A DNA stretch of 64,000 nt, taken from the NCBI RefSeq assembly GCF_038051945.1, contig NZ_CP150302.1, forward strand, positions 6,634,001 to 6,698,000, read 5' to 3'. Below the pieces are notes generated by a model, which was given only the letters and a program-made list of their open reading frames with translations, was not told the origin of the DNA and searched no databases. Source of the stretch: Paenibacillus sp. FSL H3-0469. Its GTDB lineage: Bacteria; Bacillota; Bacilli; Paenibacillales; Paenibacillaceae. Positions 1 to 8,386 of the stretch are shown in pieces. Both the position numbers and the translations under genes were made by a program. How positions within the stretch are numbered: the first letter of the stretch is position 1; the number at the start of each line of letters is the position of its first letter.

Positions 1-20
1 GCGGCCCCGGGATCGGGCAG

Positions 21-1217
21 ATGGCTGTGCAGATGCAGCAGGCTACTGAACCCGGATTCGCTCAGGCACCTGAAGCGTTTGCACAAGCGCCCGGCCCCGG
101 ATCGCCCGATCCCGAATCCGCACAGGCAGCGCCTGTTCCCCCACTGCGCAGGGGCTACACGACAGGGGCCTGTGCCGCAGCGGCAGCCGCAGGTGCGGCA
201 ACCCTGCTCATTACAGGGGAGAGTCTGCCTGCGGTAGAGATCGATCTGCCGGCCGGGTTCCGTCATACCTTTGAGCTGACCGGCTGGCAGCGTACAGGAT
301 CACACTCGGCAAGCTGTGCCACGGTTAAGGATGCCGGAGACGACCCGGATGCGACACATCAGGCGCGGATCGAGGCGGCGGTGAGCTGGCGGGATCAGCC
401 GGGTGTGGAGATTGACGGGGGCCGCGGTGTCGGCCGGGTAACAAAGCCGGGGCTGCCGGTTGGCGTGGGAGAGGCGGCGATTAATCCGGTGCCCCGGAGG
501 ATGATTCAGGAGGCGGTAACCGCCGTGCTGGACGAGCATGGTGCAGCGCGGGGGGTGAGGGTAGTCATCAGCGTGCCGGAAGGCGAGAACATTGCCAAGA
601 AGACGCTGAATCCCCGGCTGGGTATTCTGGGCGGCATTTCGATCCTGGGCACGCGGGGCGTGGTGACTCCATTCTCCACTGAGGCCTATAAGGCGAGTGT
701 GGTTCAGGCCATCTCGGTGGCGGCTGCGGCGGGGAACCGGCAGATTGTGCTCACCACAGGCGGCAGCAGCGAGAAATACGCCATCGCGATGTTCGCGGAG
801 CTTCCGGAGGAAGCTTTTATCCAGATGGGGGAATATGTAGGCTTCTCGCTGGAGCATGCCAAGGCTTACGGGATTCGGAAGGTTACCTTCGTCGGAATGG
901 CCGGCAAATTCTCCAAGGTGGCTCAAGGGGCCATGCTGATTCACTCCAAGAACGCGCCCGTCGATTTCGGGTTTCTGGCCTCCGTAGCAGGCCGTGCAGG
1001 AGCGTCCCCGGAGCAGGTGCAGGAGATTGCTGCCGCCAACACAGCCTCGCAGGTCGTGGATATGATGACTGAGGCGGGGAATCACATTTTTTTCGAGCAG
1101 CTGTGCAGGCATGCCTGTGAACAGAGTCTGGCGCATATGAACGGAGGCATGATTGTAGAAATGGTGCTTATTACAATGAAGGGCCGGGTGCTGGGAAGGG
1201 CGGAGATTCATGGATAA
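21..1217 (+). CDS. cbiD: Cobalt-precorrin-5B (C1)-methyltransferase CbiD
   Basis: CbiD methylates C1 of cobalt-precorrin-5B in the cobalt-early branch of cobalamin synthesis. The family hallmark RRGYTTGACAAAAAAGA lies near residue 43, followed by the conserved core (GGRGVGRVTKPGL; TTGGSSEKYA). The ~42 residues before the hallmark are Ala/Pro/Gln-rich and unusual for the family. The reading frame stays open to the left window edge (…GPGIGQ-M), in the same GPG style as the extension, so the true start may lie upstream and the entry may be 5'-partial. The last 8 bp overlap the next gene, indicating translational coupling. Presence of CbiD and CbiG marks the anaerobic-type pathway. Identity is secure; the start is uncertain. 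Confidence 0.93.
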   Translation: MAVQMQQATEPGFAQAPEAFAQAPGPGSPDPESAQAAPVPPLRRGYTTGACAAAAAAGAATLLITGESLPAVEIDLPAGFRHTFELTGWQRTGSHSASCATVKDAGDDPDATHQARIEAAVSWRDQPGVEIDGGRGVGRVTKPGLPVGVGEAAINPVPRRMIQEAVTAVLDEHGAARGVRVVISVPEGENIAKKTLNPRLGILGGISILGTRGVVTPFSTEAYKASVVQAISVAAAAGNRQIVLTTGGSSEKYAIAMFAELPEEAFIQMGEYVGFSLEHAKAYGIRKVTFVGMAGKFSKVAQGAMLIHSKNAPVDFGFLASVAGRAGASPEQVQEIAAANTASQVVDMMTEAGNHIFFEQLCRHACEQSLAHMNGGMIVEMVLITMKGRVLGRAEIHG

Positions 1218-2436
1218 CCTGATTTACGTGATCGGGATCGGTGAGGATGGCGCCGGCGGCCTGACACCGGATAGCTTAAGTATTGTGAACAACAGCGAGG
1301 TGCTGCTGGGCGGCGAGCGGCAATTGAATTTTTTCGGCAGGTATAGAGGGGATAAAATCGTGCTGCAAGGCGGGCTCAAGCCTTTTACAGACAAGCTGGA
1401 GGAGGTGTGGCGTAAGCGGCGGACGGTGGTGCTGGCCTCGGGGGACCCGTTCTTTTTTGGGATTGCCGGGTATCTCGTCCGCAGGTTCGGGCCGGAGCAT
1501 GTGGAGGTGATCCCCCATTATAGCAGCGTGCAGCTTGCGTTTGCGCGGCTCGGGGACAGCTGGCAGGATGCGGAGCTGATCAGTCTGCACGGGCGTCCCA
1601 TTCAGGGACTGGCCCAGCGGATCGACGGCAAGCACAAAATCGCCCTGCTGACAGACGAGAACAACACTCCTGCGGTTATTGCCTCTTATTTGCAGGAGTT
1701 CAGGATGACGGAATATGAGGCGTTTATCTGTGAGCGGCTTGGCGGAGCAGAGGAGGTCTGCCGGTTCTGGACGCTGGAGGAGATGGTGAGCAGGGAGTTC
1801 GCGCCGCTTAACGTCGTGATTCTGCGCCATAAGCAAGAGATTTCTGCTCCTGTGAGGCGCGGATTCGCTTATCCGGACGAGGCGTTCCGGCAGCGTAAGC
1901 CGGAGAAGGGCCTGATTACGAAGCGTGAGGTTCGCGCTCTGGTGCTGTCGGAGCTGAACCTGTCCGAGGATGCAGTCGTGTGGGATATCGGCTCCGGCTC
2001 GGGTGCGGTGGCTGCGGAATGCGCGCGGATCGCCAGGCTCGGGAAGGTCTACGCGCTGGAAAAAAGTGCCGAGAACCTGCCGAACATGGCAGCGAACCGT
2101 CTGAAGTTCCGGGCGGATTTCGAAATCATTCAAGAGAAGGCCCCGCAGGGCCTAGCTGCTCTGCCTGACCCGGATGCCGTCTTCATCGGCGGCAGCGGCG
2201 GGGAATTAGCGAACATTATTGCGCACAGCGCCGCCAGACTTCGCCCGGAGGGCCGGATTGTGGTTGGGGCAATTACGGTGGAGACACTGCATGGCAGCAT
2301 GGAGGCGCTTAAGGCCGCAGGGCTGGCCTGCGAGGTCACGATGCTTCAGGCGTCCCGCGGCAAGCCGATTCTCGGCATGACCCGGTTCGACGGAATGAAT
2401 CCCGTCTATGTGGTCAGCGGCCGGAGGCTTCATTAA
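1210..2436 (+). CDS. cbiET: Fused cobalt-precorrin-7 C5-methyltransferase/precorrin-8 C15-methyltransferase-decarboxylase (CbiE-CbiT, CobL type)
   Basis: Two enzymes in one 408-aa chain. Residues 1-~205 form the CbiE tetrapyrrole methylase (GIGEDGAGGLTPDS near the N-terminus; ASGDPFFFGIAGYL). From ~225 to the end is the CbiT class-I SAM methyltransferase, with the SAM loop VWDIGSGSGAVAAE near residue 255. Together they methylate C5 and C15 of the corrin ring and decarboxylate the C12 acetate. The ATG overlaps the cbiD end by 8 bp. CbiE and CbiT are separate in some bacteria and fused (CobL) in others; this is the fused form. Domain lengths are normal and no defect was seen. Confidence 0.93.
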   Translation: MDNLIYVIGIGEDGAGGLTPDSLSIVNNSEVLLGGERQLNFFGRYRGDKIVLQGGLKPFTDKLEEVWRKRRTVVLASGDPFFFGIAGYLVRRFGPEHVEVIPHYSSVQLAFARLGDSWQDAELISLHGRPIQGLAQRIDGKHKIALLTDENNTPAVIASYLQEFRMTEYEAFICERLGGAEEVCRFWTLEEMVSREFAPLNVVILRHKQEISAPVRRGFAYPDEAFRQRKPEKGLITKREVRALVLSELNLSEDAVVWDIGSGSGAVAAECARIARLGKVYALEKSAENLPNMAANRLKFRADFEIIQEKAPQGLAALPDPDAVFIGGSGGELANIIAHSAARLRPEGRIVVGAITVETLHGSMEALKAAGLACEVTMLQASRGKPILGMTRFDGMNPVYVVSGRRLH

Positions 2437-2466
2437 TCATCAGACAAAACGAAGGAGGAACCCGCA

Positions 2467-3342
2467 ATGAAGACCGATGTAACTTCGCCGCGTGAGCAGG
2501 CTGCGGATGGATACGAAATATCGTCAGGAGAAGCGGCCGGGACGCTGTGGACAGAAGCAGCGATGCAGGCGGCCAGTGCATTGTTTGACCCGCTGGATAG
2601 TGAAGAGCTGGCGCTGGAGGAAAGACTGACTCCCCGGGCGATCGGGACGTTATACGGCGTAGGTGTCGGCCCCGGTGACCCTGAGCTGATCACGCTTAAG
2701 GCTTGCCGCCTGCTGCGGGAATGTCCGGTGATTGCCTACCCGGCTACCAAGAAAGGGGGCAAATCCTATGCCTATGAAATCATAGAGCTGCATGTAGACC
2801 CGCAGGACAAAATCATGCTCGGACTGGTCTTTCCGATGACGAAGGACCCGGAGCTGCTGGCTGGCGGCTGGACCCGCACGGTAGAGCTGTGCTGGGCAGA
2901 GCTGAGACAGGGGCGGGATGTGGCTTTTGTGACCGAAGGCGATCCTAATCTCTTCAGTACTTTCATACATCTGTCCCGGCTGATGCAGGAGCTGCATCCC
3001 GGTGTGCCGGTCGTCTCAGTTCCGGGAATTTCCTCCGTGCTGGGCGCAGCGGCGGCGCTGGAGCAGCCTCTGGCAGACGGCAATCAGCGGGTGGGGATCA
3101 TCCCGGCAACGGACGACAGGGAGGCGCTTCGGGAAGCGCTGCTGCATCATGATACGGTGGTGTTCCTGAAGGTGGCTAAGGTGCTGGATCTGGTGCTGGA
3201 TGTGCTGGAGGAGCTGGGCTTGTCCGGCCGTGCCTCGGTGGTGACCAAGGTAACCTCCCCCTATGAGACCGTCTGGCGCGATGCGCGGGACCTGCGGGGC
3301 AAGGAAGTGGAGTACCTCAGTCTGATGGTGGTGAGCAAATGA
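2467..3342 (+). CDS. cbiL: Precorrin-2/cobalt-factor II C20-methyltransferase
   Basis: A tetrapyrrole methylase that adds a methyl to C20 of (cobalt-)precorrin-2 from SAM. The N-terminal methylase signature GVGVGPGDPELITLKA lies near residues 63-78, and TEGDPNLFSTF and PGISSVLGAAAAL follow. The protein has about 58 residues ahead of the usual family start, acidic and Ala-rich. The start was kept because a strong Shine-Dalgarno (AAGGAGG near 2452) sits just upstream of this ATG and nothing similar precedes an internal start. The 3' end overlaps the next gene by ATGA. The CobI/CbiL family is clear; cobalt-early use is inferred from the neighbouring cbiD and cbiG. Confidence 0.9.
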   Translation: MKTDVTSPREQAADGYEISSGEAAGTLWTEAAMQAASALFDPLDSEELALEERLTPRAIGTLYGVGVGPGDPELITLKACRLLRECPVIAYPATKKGGKSYAYEIIELHVDPQDKIMLGLVFPMTKDPELLAGGWTRTVELCWAELRQGRDVAFVTEGDPNLFSTFIHLSRLMQELHPGVPVVSVPGISSVLGAAAALEQPLADGNQRVGIIPATDDREALREALLHHDTVVFLKVAKVLDLVLDVLEELGLSGRASVVTKVTSPYETVWRDARDLRGKEVEYLSLMVVSK

Positions 3343-4142
3343 CGGAGCAGAGGTTAGAGTCGAAGGTATATATCGTCGGAGCCGGACCGGGCGACCCGGA
3401 GCTGATTACGGTAAAAGGCAGCCGGATTCTGCGCTCGGCAGATCTGGTGCTGTATGCAGATTCGCTGGTCAGCGAGGAGCTGATCCGCAGCGCCAAGCCC
3501 GGTGCGCAGGTGCTTCAGAGCTCGGGCATGGATCTGGAGCAGCAGGTGGAGCTGATGACGCTTGCCGTGCAGTCCGGTAAAAGCGTAGCCCGCGTCCACA
3601 CCGGCGACCCCGCCATGTACGGCGCAATTCTGGAGCAGATGTCGCTGCTGAAGCTCTGCGGCGTCACTTGCGAGATTGTGCCGGGCGTCAGCTCGGTTTT
3701 TGCCGCTGCGGCGGCGGTTGGCGCAGAGCTGACCGTGCCGGAGCTGACGCAGACGGTCATCCTGACCCGTGCGGAAGGGCGCACGCCTGTCCCGGAACGC
3801 GAGCAGCTGCGCAAGCTGGCGGAGCATCACTGCACGGTGGCGCTGTTTCTAAGTGCATCACTGGCCGGCCATGTGAGCAGTGAATTCCTGGCCGCAGGCT
3901 GGAGCCCAGAGACCCCGGTGGCGGTCGTGAAGCGGGCTACTTGGCCGGATCAGCAGATTCTGCGGACAACGGTTGAGAAGCTGGAGGCGGACCTGCAGGC
4001 TGCCGGCATTACGATGCATGCCATGATCCTGGCCGGCTGGGCGCTGGACCCCGGGCTGACGGACCGCGATCAGCACCGCTCCAAGCTGTACGACAAGACT
4101 TTTACCCACGGCTGCCGGGAAGGAATTGGCTCCGGTGAGTAA
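3339..4142 (+). CDS. cbiF: Cobalt-precorrin-4 C11-methyltransferase
   Basis: The CbiF/CobM methylase transfers methyl from SAM to C11. Family motifs are VGAGPGDPELITVKGSRIL at residues ~13-31, YADSLVSEEL, HTGDPAMYGAILEQ and PGVSSVFAAAAAVGAELTVPE. At 267 aa the length is usual. Translation is coupled both ways: ATGA overlap with cbiL upstream, and cbiG starts inside its last codons downstream. The order cbiL-cbiF-cbiG is typical of cobalt-early operons. No cbiH or cbiJ/C lies between this gene and cbiA, so those steps must be encoded elsewhere, probably left of the window. Confidence 0.93.
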   Translation: MTEQRLESKVYIVGAGPGDPELITVKGSRILRSADLVLYADSLVSEELIRSAKPGAQVLQSSGMDLEQQVELMTLAVQSGKSVARVHTGDPAMYGAILEQMSLLKLCGVTCEIVPGVSSVFAAAAAVGAELTVPELTQTVILTRAEGRTPVPEREQLRKLAEHHCTVALFLSASLAGHVSSEFLAAGWSPETPVAVVKRATWPDQQILRTTVEKLEADLQAAGITMHAMILAGWALDPGLTDRDQHRSKLYDKTFTHGCREGIGSGE

Positions 4143-5274
4143 GCGGTACGCGGCTGTTGCCATTACGCGCAGCGGGATAGAGTTGGCAGTGAAGCTTGGT
4201 GCGCAGCTTGGCGGGACTGAGGTCTTTGTCTATGCCAAGTATAACGGCGGGCTGGAGACGCGGAGCGGAGAGATCACTGTTTTTGACGGACCAGTCAGAG
4301 GGTTGCTTCCTAAGCTCTTCGGGAGCTATGAGGCGGTCATTCTGTTCTTCTCGCTGGGGGCGGCTGTCCGGCTGAGCGCTCCGCTGCTGCGGGATAAAAG
4401 AACCGATCCTGCCGTCATCGTCATCGATGAGCGCGGGGAGCATGTCATCAGCATGCTCTCCGGCCATCTCGGCGGAGCGAACAGGCTGACACTGGAGATT
4501 GCAGGGCTGCTGGGCAGTCATCCGGTGATCACCACAGCTTCGGATGTACAGGGCACCTTCGCTGTTGACCTGCTGGGCCGGGAATACGGCTGGCACGCTG
4601 ACAGCTTCACCCCCATGAAGGGGGTTAGTGCTGCGCTCGTTAACGGGGAGCCGGTGGCTTTCGTACAGGAGAGCGGGGAACATGACTGGCTGCCGCCGGG
4701 TGCTGAGGTGCCGGAGCATGTCTCTATGTTCGCAAGCAGGGCTGAGCTTCGGCATAGCGGACGCAGCTTCAGTGCCGCGATTGTGGTAAGTGACCGGTTG
4801 GCAGAGGAACCGGGGGAGGACGCACCGGCAGATACTGCTCTGGCCGAATACACTGTAGTGTATCGTCCGCGCAGTTTGGTGCTCGGACTCGGCTGCAACC
4901 GCGGGACGTCTGCGGAAGAGCTGGAGGCCGTGGTCCTGCACACTCTGAATGAGCTTCATTTGTCGCTCCAAAGTGTGCGGAATGTGGCGACGGCCGGGAT
5001 CAAGGGGGATGAAGCCGGGCTGCTGGCCTTGTGCGCCAAATACAGCTGGGAGCTGGTTCTGTACACCCCGGAGCAGCTAAATACAGTTGAACTGGAGCAT
5101 CCGTCTGAGGTAGTATTCAGGGCAACGGGGGCTTACGGTGTCTGTGAACCTGCTGCGCTGCTGTCTTCAGGTGCGCATTCGCTCCTGCTGCCTAAGCACA
5201 AGAGCGGCAATGTGACCATCGCCGTAGCCCGAATCGTCTATCCCGGAGAGAAGGAGGGAAGCAGCAGTGAATGA
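4135..5274 (+). CDS. cbiG: Cobalt-precorrin-5A hydrolase CbiG
   Basis: CbiG opens the delta-lactone of cobalt-precorrin-5A, releasing acetaldehyde; it occurs only in the cobalt-early pathway. Visible domains are an N-terminal region (AVAITRSGIELAVKLG), the central LSGHLGGANRLTLEIA…ITTASDVQGTFAVDLL block, and a C-terminal GCNRGTSAEELEA domain ending in LPKHKSGNVTIAVAR. I chose GTG 4135 because AAGGA at 4120-4124 sits 10 nt before it; the in-frame TTG at 4126 would touch the ribosome site. It overlaps cbiF by 8 bp and is followed by an overlapping GTG start of cbiA. A linker of ~60 residues separates the central and C-terminal parts. Confidence 0.9.
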   Translation: MSKRYAAVAITRSGIELAVKLGAQLGGTEVFVYAKYNGGLETRSGEITVFDGPVRGLLPKLFGSYEAVILFFSLGAAVRLSAPLLRDKRTDPAVIVIDERGEHVISMLSGHLGGANRLTLEIAGLLGSHPVITTASDVQGTFAVDLLGREYGWHADSFTPMKGVSAALVNGEPVAFVQESGEHDWLPPGAEVPEHVSMFASRAELRHSGRSFSAAIVVSDRLAEEPGEDAPADTALAEYTVVYRPRSLVLGLGCNRGTSAEELEAVVLHTLNELHLSLQSVRNVATAGIKGDEAGLLALCAKYSWELVLYTPEQLNTVELEHPSEVVFRATGAYGVCEPAALLSSGAHSLLLPKHKSGNVTIAVARIVYPGEKEGSSSE

Positions 5275-6877
5275 GCCGAGGAAAGCAGCAGGATATGAGC
5301 AAGAGCCTGGATCAGCCCCCTGGGAGCCGCAGGCGCGACCCCGCCTGGTCATCGCAGGCACAGGCAGCGGCTCGGGCAAAACAACGGTCACGCTGGGGCT
5401 GATGCGCGCTTTTGCCCGGCGGGGCCTCAACGTCCAGGGCTTCAAATGCGGCCCTGACTACATCGATCCCGCCTATCACACTGCGGTCACAGGCCGTCCC
5501 TCACGAAATCTGGACTCCTGGATGACTTCAAGCGATTATCTGCGGGAGTATTTTCTGCATGCTTCGGCAGAGGCCGACTTGTCCGTCATTGAGGGTGTCA
5601 TGGGGCTGTATGACGGCAAGGAGGATACGGCACTGACCGGATCAACGGCGGAAATCGCCATCCTGACCGCCAGCCCTGTACTCCTGGTGGTCGATGTCCG
5701 CAGCATGGGCCGCAGTGCGGCGGCGATTGTGCTGGGCTTCCGGCAACTGGAGCCGCAGGTGCGGATTGCCGCCGTTCTGGTGAACCGCTGCGGCAGCGAG
5801 GGTCACTACCGGTTAGTTAAGGCGGCCATTGAAGCAGCCTGCGGGATTCCCGTGATCGGCTGGCTCCCCCGCGACAGCGGGCTGGACATCCCGGAGCGGC
5901 ATCTGGGCCTGCTGCCCGCTGTGGAACGCGGGGAGCTTGCGCCCTTGTTCGACCGTGCCGCCGACATGCTGGAGCAAGGCACGGATCTGGAGCGGCTGCT
6001 GGAGCTTGCTGCGGCTGCTCCTGCTGCTCCGGCTCTGAGGGCGCACCCTGTGGCGGCGGAGCAAGAAGCTTTGCCTGCCTGCGTGCAGACGCCGGACCAG
6101 CAAGTCCGCCCACTTACATATGAGGCTGACCAGTGTAAATCTGCTGTGCAGATCATACATAAGACACAGGCAGGCCCGGCGGAGCCAAGTCCGGTCATTG
6201 CCGTAGCCCGGGACGCGGCGTTCAACTTCTACTACGCCGATAATTTGGAGCTGCTCGCACGTGAAGGTGCTAAGCTGGTGTACTTCAGCCCGCTTAGCGG
6301 TGAAGGTATTCCGCCGGAAGCCGACGGCATCTATATCGGCGGCGGCTTCCCGGAAGAATTCGCGGCGGGGATTGCCGCGAACCAGCTGTTCCTCGGCGGA
6401 CTGAGGTCTGCCGCAGCCGCCGGAATGCCGCTGTATGCGGAGTGCGGCGGCTACATGGTGCTAGCCCGTAGTCTGACTGACCGCAACGGCACGGTGCATG
6501 AGATGGCCGGAATCGTTCCGGCCCACACCGTGATGCAGGAACGCCGGGCAGCGCTCGGCTATCGTGAAGTTACGGCACTTCACGATTGTCTGCTGTTGAA
6601 GCAGGGCGAACGCCTGCGCGGCCATGAATTCCATTACTCCGTCATGAGCTATCCTGACAGGGAAGCCCGGACCTATGCCTATGAGAGTAAGGGCAGAGGG
6701 GGGAGCCAGCCGGAAGGCTACATCAGCGGCAGCATTATGGCTGCTTATGCGCATATTCACTTGGCCTCCCATCTCCCGGCAGCAGCCAGGCTTGTGGCAG
6801 CATGCCGGACCTATCGTGGCCGCAAACAAGCTGTGCAGCAGTATGATTCCGATTCCTGCAACCAACAGGTGGAATAA
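5267..6877 (+). CDS. cbiA: Cobyrinate a,c-diamide synthase
   Basis: Glutamine- and ATP-dependent amidation of the a and c acetates of cobyrinate. An N-terminal dethiobiotin-synthetase-like P-loop domain has GTGSGSGKTTVTLG at residues 31-44, followed by KCGPDYIDPAYH. The C-terminal class-I glutamine amidotransferase domain has its nucleophile Cys393 in AECGGYMVL, then a GHEFHYS histidine motif. A proline/alanine-rich linker of ~55 residues (about 245-300) joins the domains and makes this 536-aa protein longer than the usual ~450. GTG at 5267 follows a strong AAGGAGGG. It is the last gene of the operon; the next gene is 460 bp away with its own promoter. Confidence 0.93.
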   Translation: MNEPRKAAGYEQEPGSAPWEPQARPRLVIAGTGSGSGKTTVTLGLMRAFARRGLNVQGFKCGPDYIDPAYHTAVTGRPSRNLDSWMTSSDYLREYFLHASAEADLSVIEGVMGLYDGKEDTALTGSTAEIAILTASPVLLVVDVRSMGRSAAAIVLGFRQLEPQVRIAAVLVNRCGSEGHYRLVKAAIEAACGIPVIGWLPRDSGLDIPERHLGLLPAVERGELAPLFDRAADMLEQGTDLERLLELAAAAPAAPALRAHPVAAEQEALPACVQTPDQQVRPLTYEADQCKSAVQIIHKTQAGPAEPSPVIAVARDAAFNFYYADNLELLAREGAKLVYFSPLSGEGIPPEADGIYIGGGFPEEFAAGIAANQLFLGGLRSAAAAGMPLYAECGGYMVLARSLTDRNGTVHEMAGIVPAHTVMQERRAALGYREVTALHDCLLLKQGERLRGHEFHYSVMSYPDREARTYAYESKGRGGSQPEGYISGSIMAAYAHIHLASHLPAAARLVAACRTYRGRKQAVQQYDSDSCNQQVE

Positions 6878-6928
6878 CGTATCTTAATTTATGGATTTAC
6901 ATGGGATGTCCGGCAACAAGCGGAGAAA

Positions 6929-7060
6929 CAGCATCTGTTCATATCACCTTTGGCTATTGTAGCTAAAATGGACGAAATGAAGTGTTGTTTTTCCAACTAC
7001 TGTTCCAGCATAGGCCATTCGTTCATTAGCAAGTGTAGAAAATCCAACTATACCCCGTTC
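6929..7060. repeat. Degenerate tandem repeat with 51-bp spacing
   Basis: The string AAGTGTTGTTTTTCCAACTA begins at 6980, and AAGTGTAGAAAATCCAACTA begins at 7031, exactly 51 bp later. A weaker match begins at 6929, another 51 bp earlier. The segment TAGCTAAAATGG…AAGTGTTGTTTTTCCAAC closely resembles sequence at 56395-56426 and, less closely, the arrays at 38 kb. This is a low-copy, decayed member of the same intergenic family. Confidence 0.5.
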
Positions 7061-7120
7061 CCGTTCAATCCACCCAAAGACTCATCAGCAAATCACTTCT
7101 GGCTACTATATGTCAACCGC

Positions 7121-7149
7121 TTGTCATACGTTTAAGAGCCACGTATAAT
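7121..7149 (+). promoter_or_regulatory. SigA-type promoter for the ROK kinase gene
   Basis: TTGTCA at 7121-7126, a 17-bp spacer and TATAAT at 7144-7149. Five of six and six of six consensus bases at ideal spacing; transcription would start near 7157. Confidence 0.75.
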
Positions 7150-7337
7150 AGGACAAGAGAACGCTTTAATCACCGCGCCGGGCCGGTTAACCAGGCATTT
7201 TTGTATTAGAAGAGTCTATCGCATTCAGATGAAACTATCATATTGGCTGAAGCCGGCTTTAAGAGAATCTATCGTGGTAAACAAAGTTTATAGAAGCAAC
7301 AGCATATGGATGCATCAGGAGAAGGGGGAACGCTGCA

Positions 7338-8219
7338 GTGAAATTGTTGGGAGCGATTGAAGCAGGGGGAACGAAGTTTGTATGCGGTATCGGGAATGAG
7401 GACGGGACGATTATCGACCGGGTGAGCTTTCCGACTGCCACTCCTCAGGAGACTATGAGCCAGGTAATGGATTATTTCAGCGGAAAAGCTGTGGAGGCTA
7501 TCGGCATCGGTTCATTCGGACCGATTGATCCCGTTATCGGCAGCCCCACCTATGGATATATTACAACCACACCGAAGCCGCACTGGGGCGGCTATAATCT
7601 GGTGGGAGCCGTGGAGGAGCAATTCCAGGTTCCGATCGGCTTCGATACAGATGTGAACGGCGCAGCGCTGGGCGAATACACCTGGGGGGCAGCGCAAGGT
7701 CTGGATAGCTGCCTCTATATCACGGTGGGCACCGGAATCGGTGCCGGTGCCGTGGTAGGCGGGAAGCTCGTTCACGGGCTGTCCCATCCTGAGATGGGCC
7801 ATATTCTGGTCCGTCGTCATCCTGAGGACCACTACGAAGGCTTCTGCCCTTATCACGGCGATTGCCTAGAGGGTCTGGCAGCAGGTCCGGCCATCGGCAA
7901 CCGCTGGGGGAAGCCGGCGGGCGAATTGCCTGCGGATCATCCGGCCTGGGCGATGGAGGCCCACTATCTGGCTCATGCTCTTATGAACTATGTGCTGATT
8001 CTCTCGCCGCAGAAGATCGTAATGGGCGGCGGTGTGATGAAGCAGAGCCAGCTCTTCCCGCTGATTCATGCCAAGCTGCAGGAGCTGCTCGGCGGATATG
8101 TGCAGCATCCGGCGCTCAATGAAGAGATCGGCAGCTATATTGTGCCTCCGCAGCTTGGAGATAACGCCGGTCTGTCGGGCGCACTGGGTCTGGCCAAGCT
8201 GGCTTTGGACCGCAAATAG
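7338..8219 (+). CDS. ROK-family sugar kinase, fructokinase type
   Basis: Predicted cytosolic ATP-dependent hexokinase of the ROK family, most like fructokinases (ScrK/GmuE/YdhR type). Residues 5-18 carry the ATP-phosphate loop AIEAGGTKFVCGIG. The sugar site includes the DTDVNGAALGE segment and GTGIGAG. The ROK zinc motif appears as HPEMGH…FCPYHGDCLEG, with the His and three Cys ligands intact. At 293 aa the length fits. GTG at 7338 was chosen because GAAGGGGGAA precedes it by 7-8 nt. It stands alone: own promoter upstream and a strong terminator 80 bp downstream. Fructose is the likely substrate, but mannose or another hexose cannot be excluded. Confidence 0.85.
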   Translation: MKLLGAIEAGGTKFVCGIGNEDGTIIDRVSFPTATPQETMSQVMDYFSGKAVEAIGIGSFGPIDPVIGSPTYGYITTTPKPHWGGYNLVGAVEEQFQVPIGFDTDVNGAALGEYTWGAAQGLDSCLYITVGTGIGAGAVVGGKLVHGLSHPEMGHILVRRHPEDHYEGFCPYHGDCLEGLAAGPAIGNRWGKPAGELPADHPAWAMEAHYLAHALMNYVLILSPQKIVMGGGVMKQSQLFPLIHAKLQELLGGYVQHPALNEEIGSYIVPPQLGDNAGLSGALGLAKLALDRK

Positions 8220-8295
8220 GATCTCCTGACAAAAAGGCATTGACTGTTACGTAATATATGGTATTCTAGGTTTTAACAGTATAGCATTTAAGAGG

Positions 8296-8336
8296 AAGCA
8301 CCTCTTTCACGAATTTCGTGGGAGAGGTGCTTTTTT
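8296..8336 (+). terminator. Rho-independent terminator
   Basis: AAGCACCTCT (8296-8305) pairs with AGAGGTGCTT (8323-8332), extended inside by CACGAA/TTCGTG, and a run of T follows. It ends the ROK kinase transcript. The nearest possible GTG start of the next ORF (8318) falls inside this stem, one reason to reject that start. Confidence 0.9.
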
Positions 8337-8386
8337 GCGTTCAAATATGTCATGCGTACTGTAAGACGACGAAAGTAGGGATTCAT

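Larger units (their letters stand above)
6878..7337. other. 460-bp intergenic region between cbiA and the ROK kinase gene
   Basis: No supported gene. It holds a degenerate stretch with 51-bp spacing (6929-7060; listed separately) and a good promoter at 7121-7149. About 180 nt of 5' leader follows, containing the short palindrome GGTTAACC near 7186 and a T-run near 7200 that could act as a weak terminator or attenuator. No clear rho-independent terminator for cbiA was seen. Confidence 0.6.

Noticed and set aside
6950..7135. 61-aa ORF between cbiA and the ROK kinase
   Set aside because: Sits in the repeat-like stretch and the promoter; no ribosome site.
8318..8386. Upstream start of the HRDC gene
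   Set aside because: The start would lie inside the terminator hairpin of the ROK kinase transcript.
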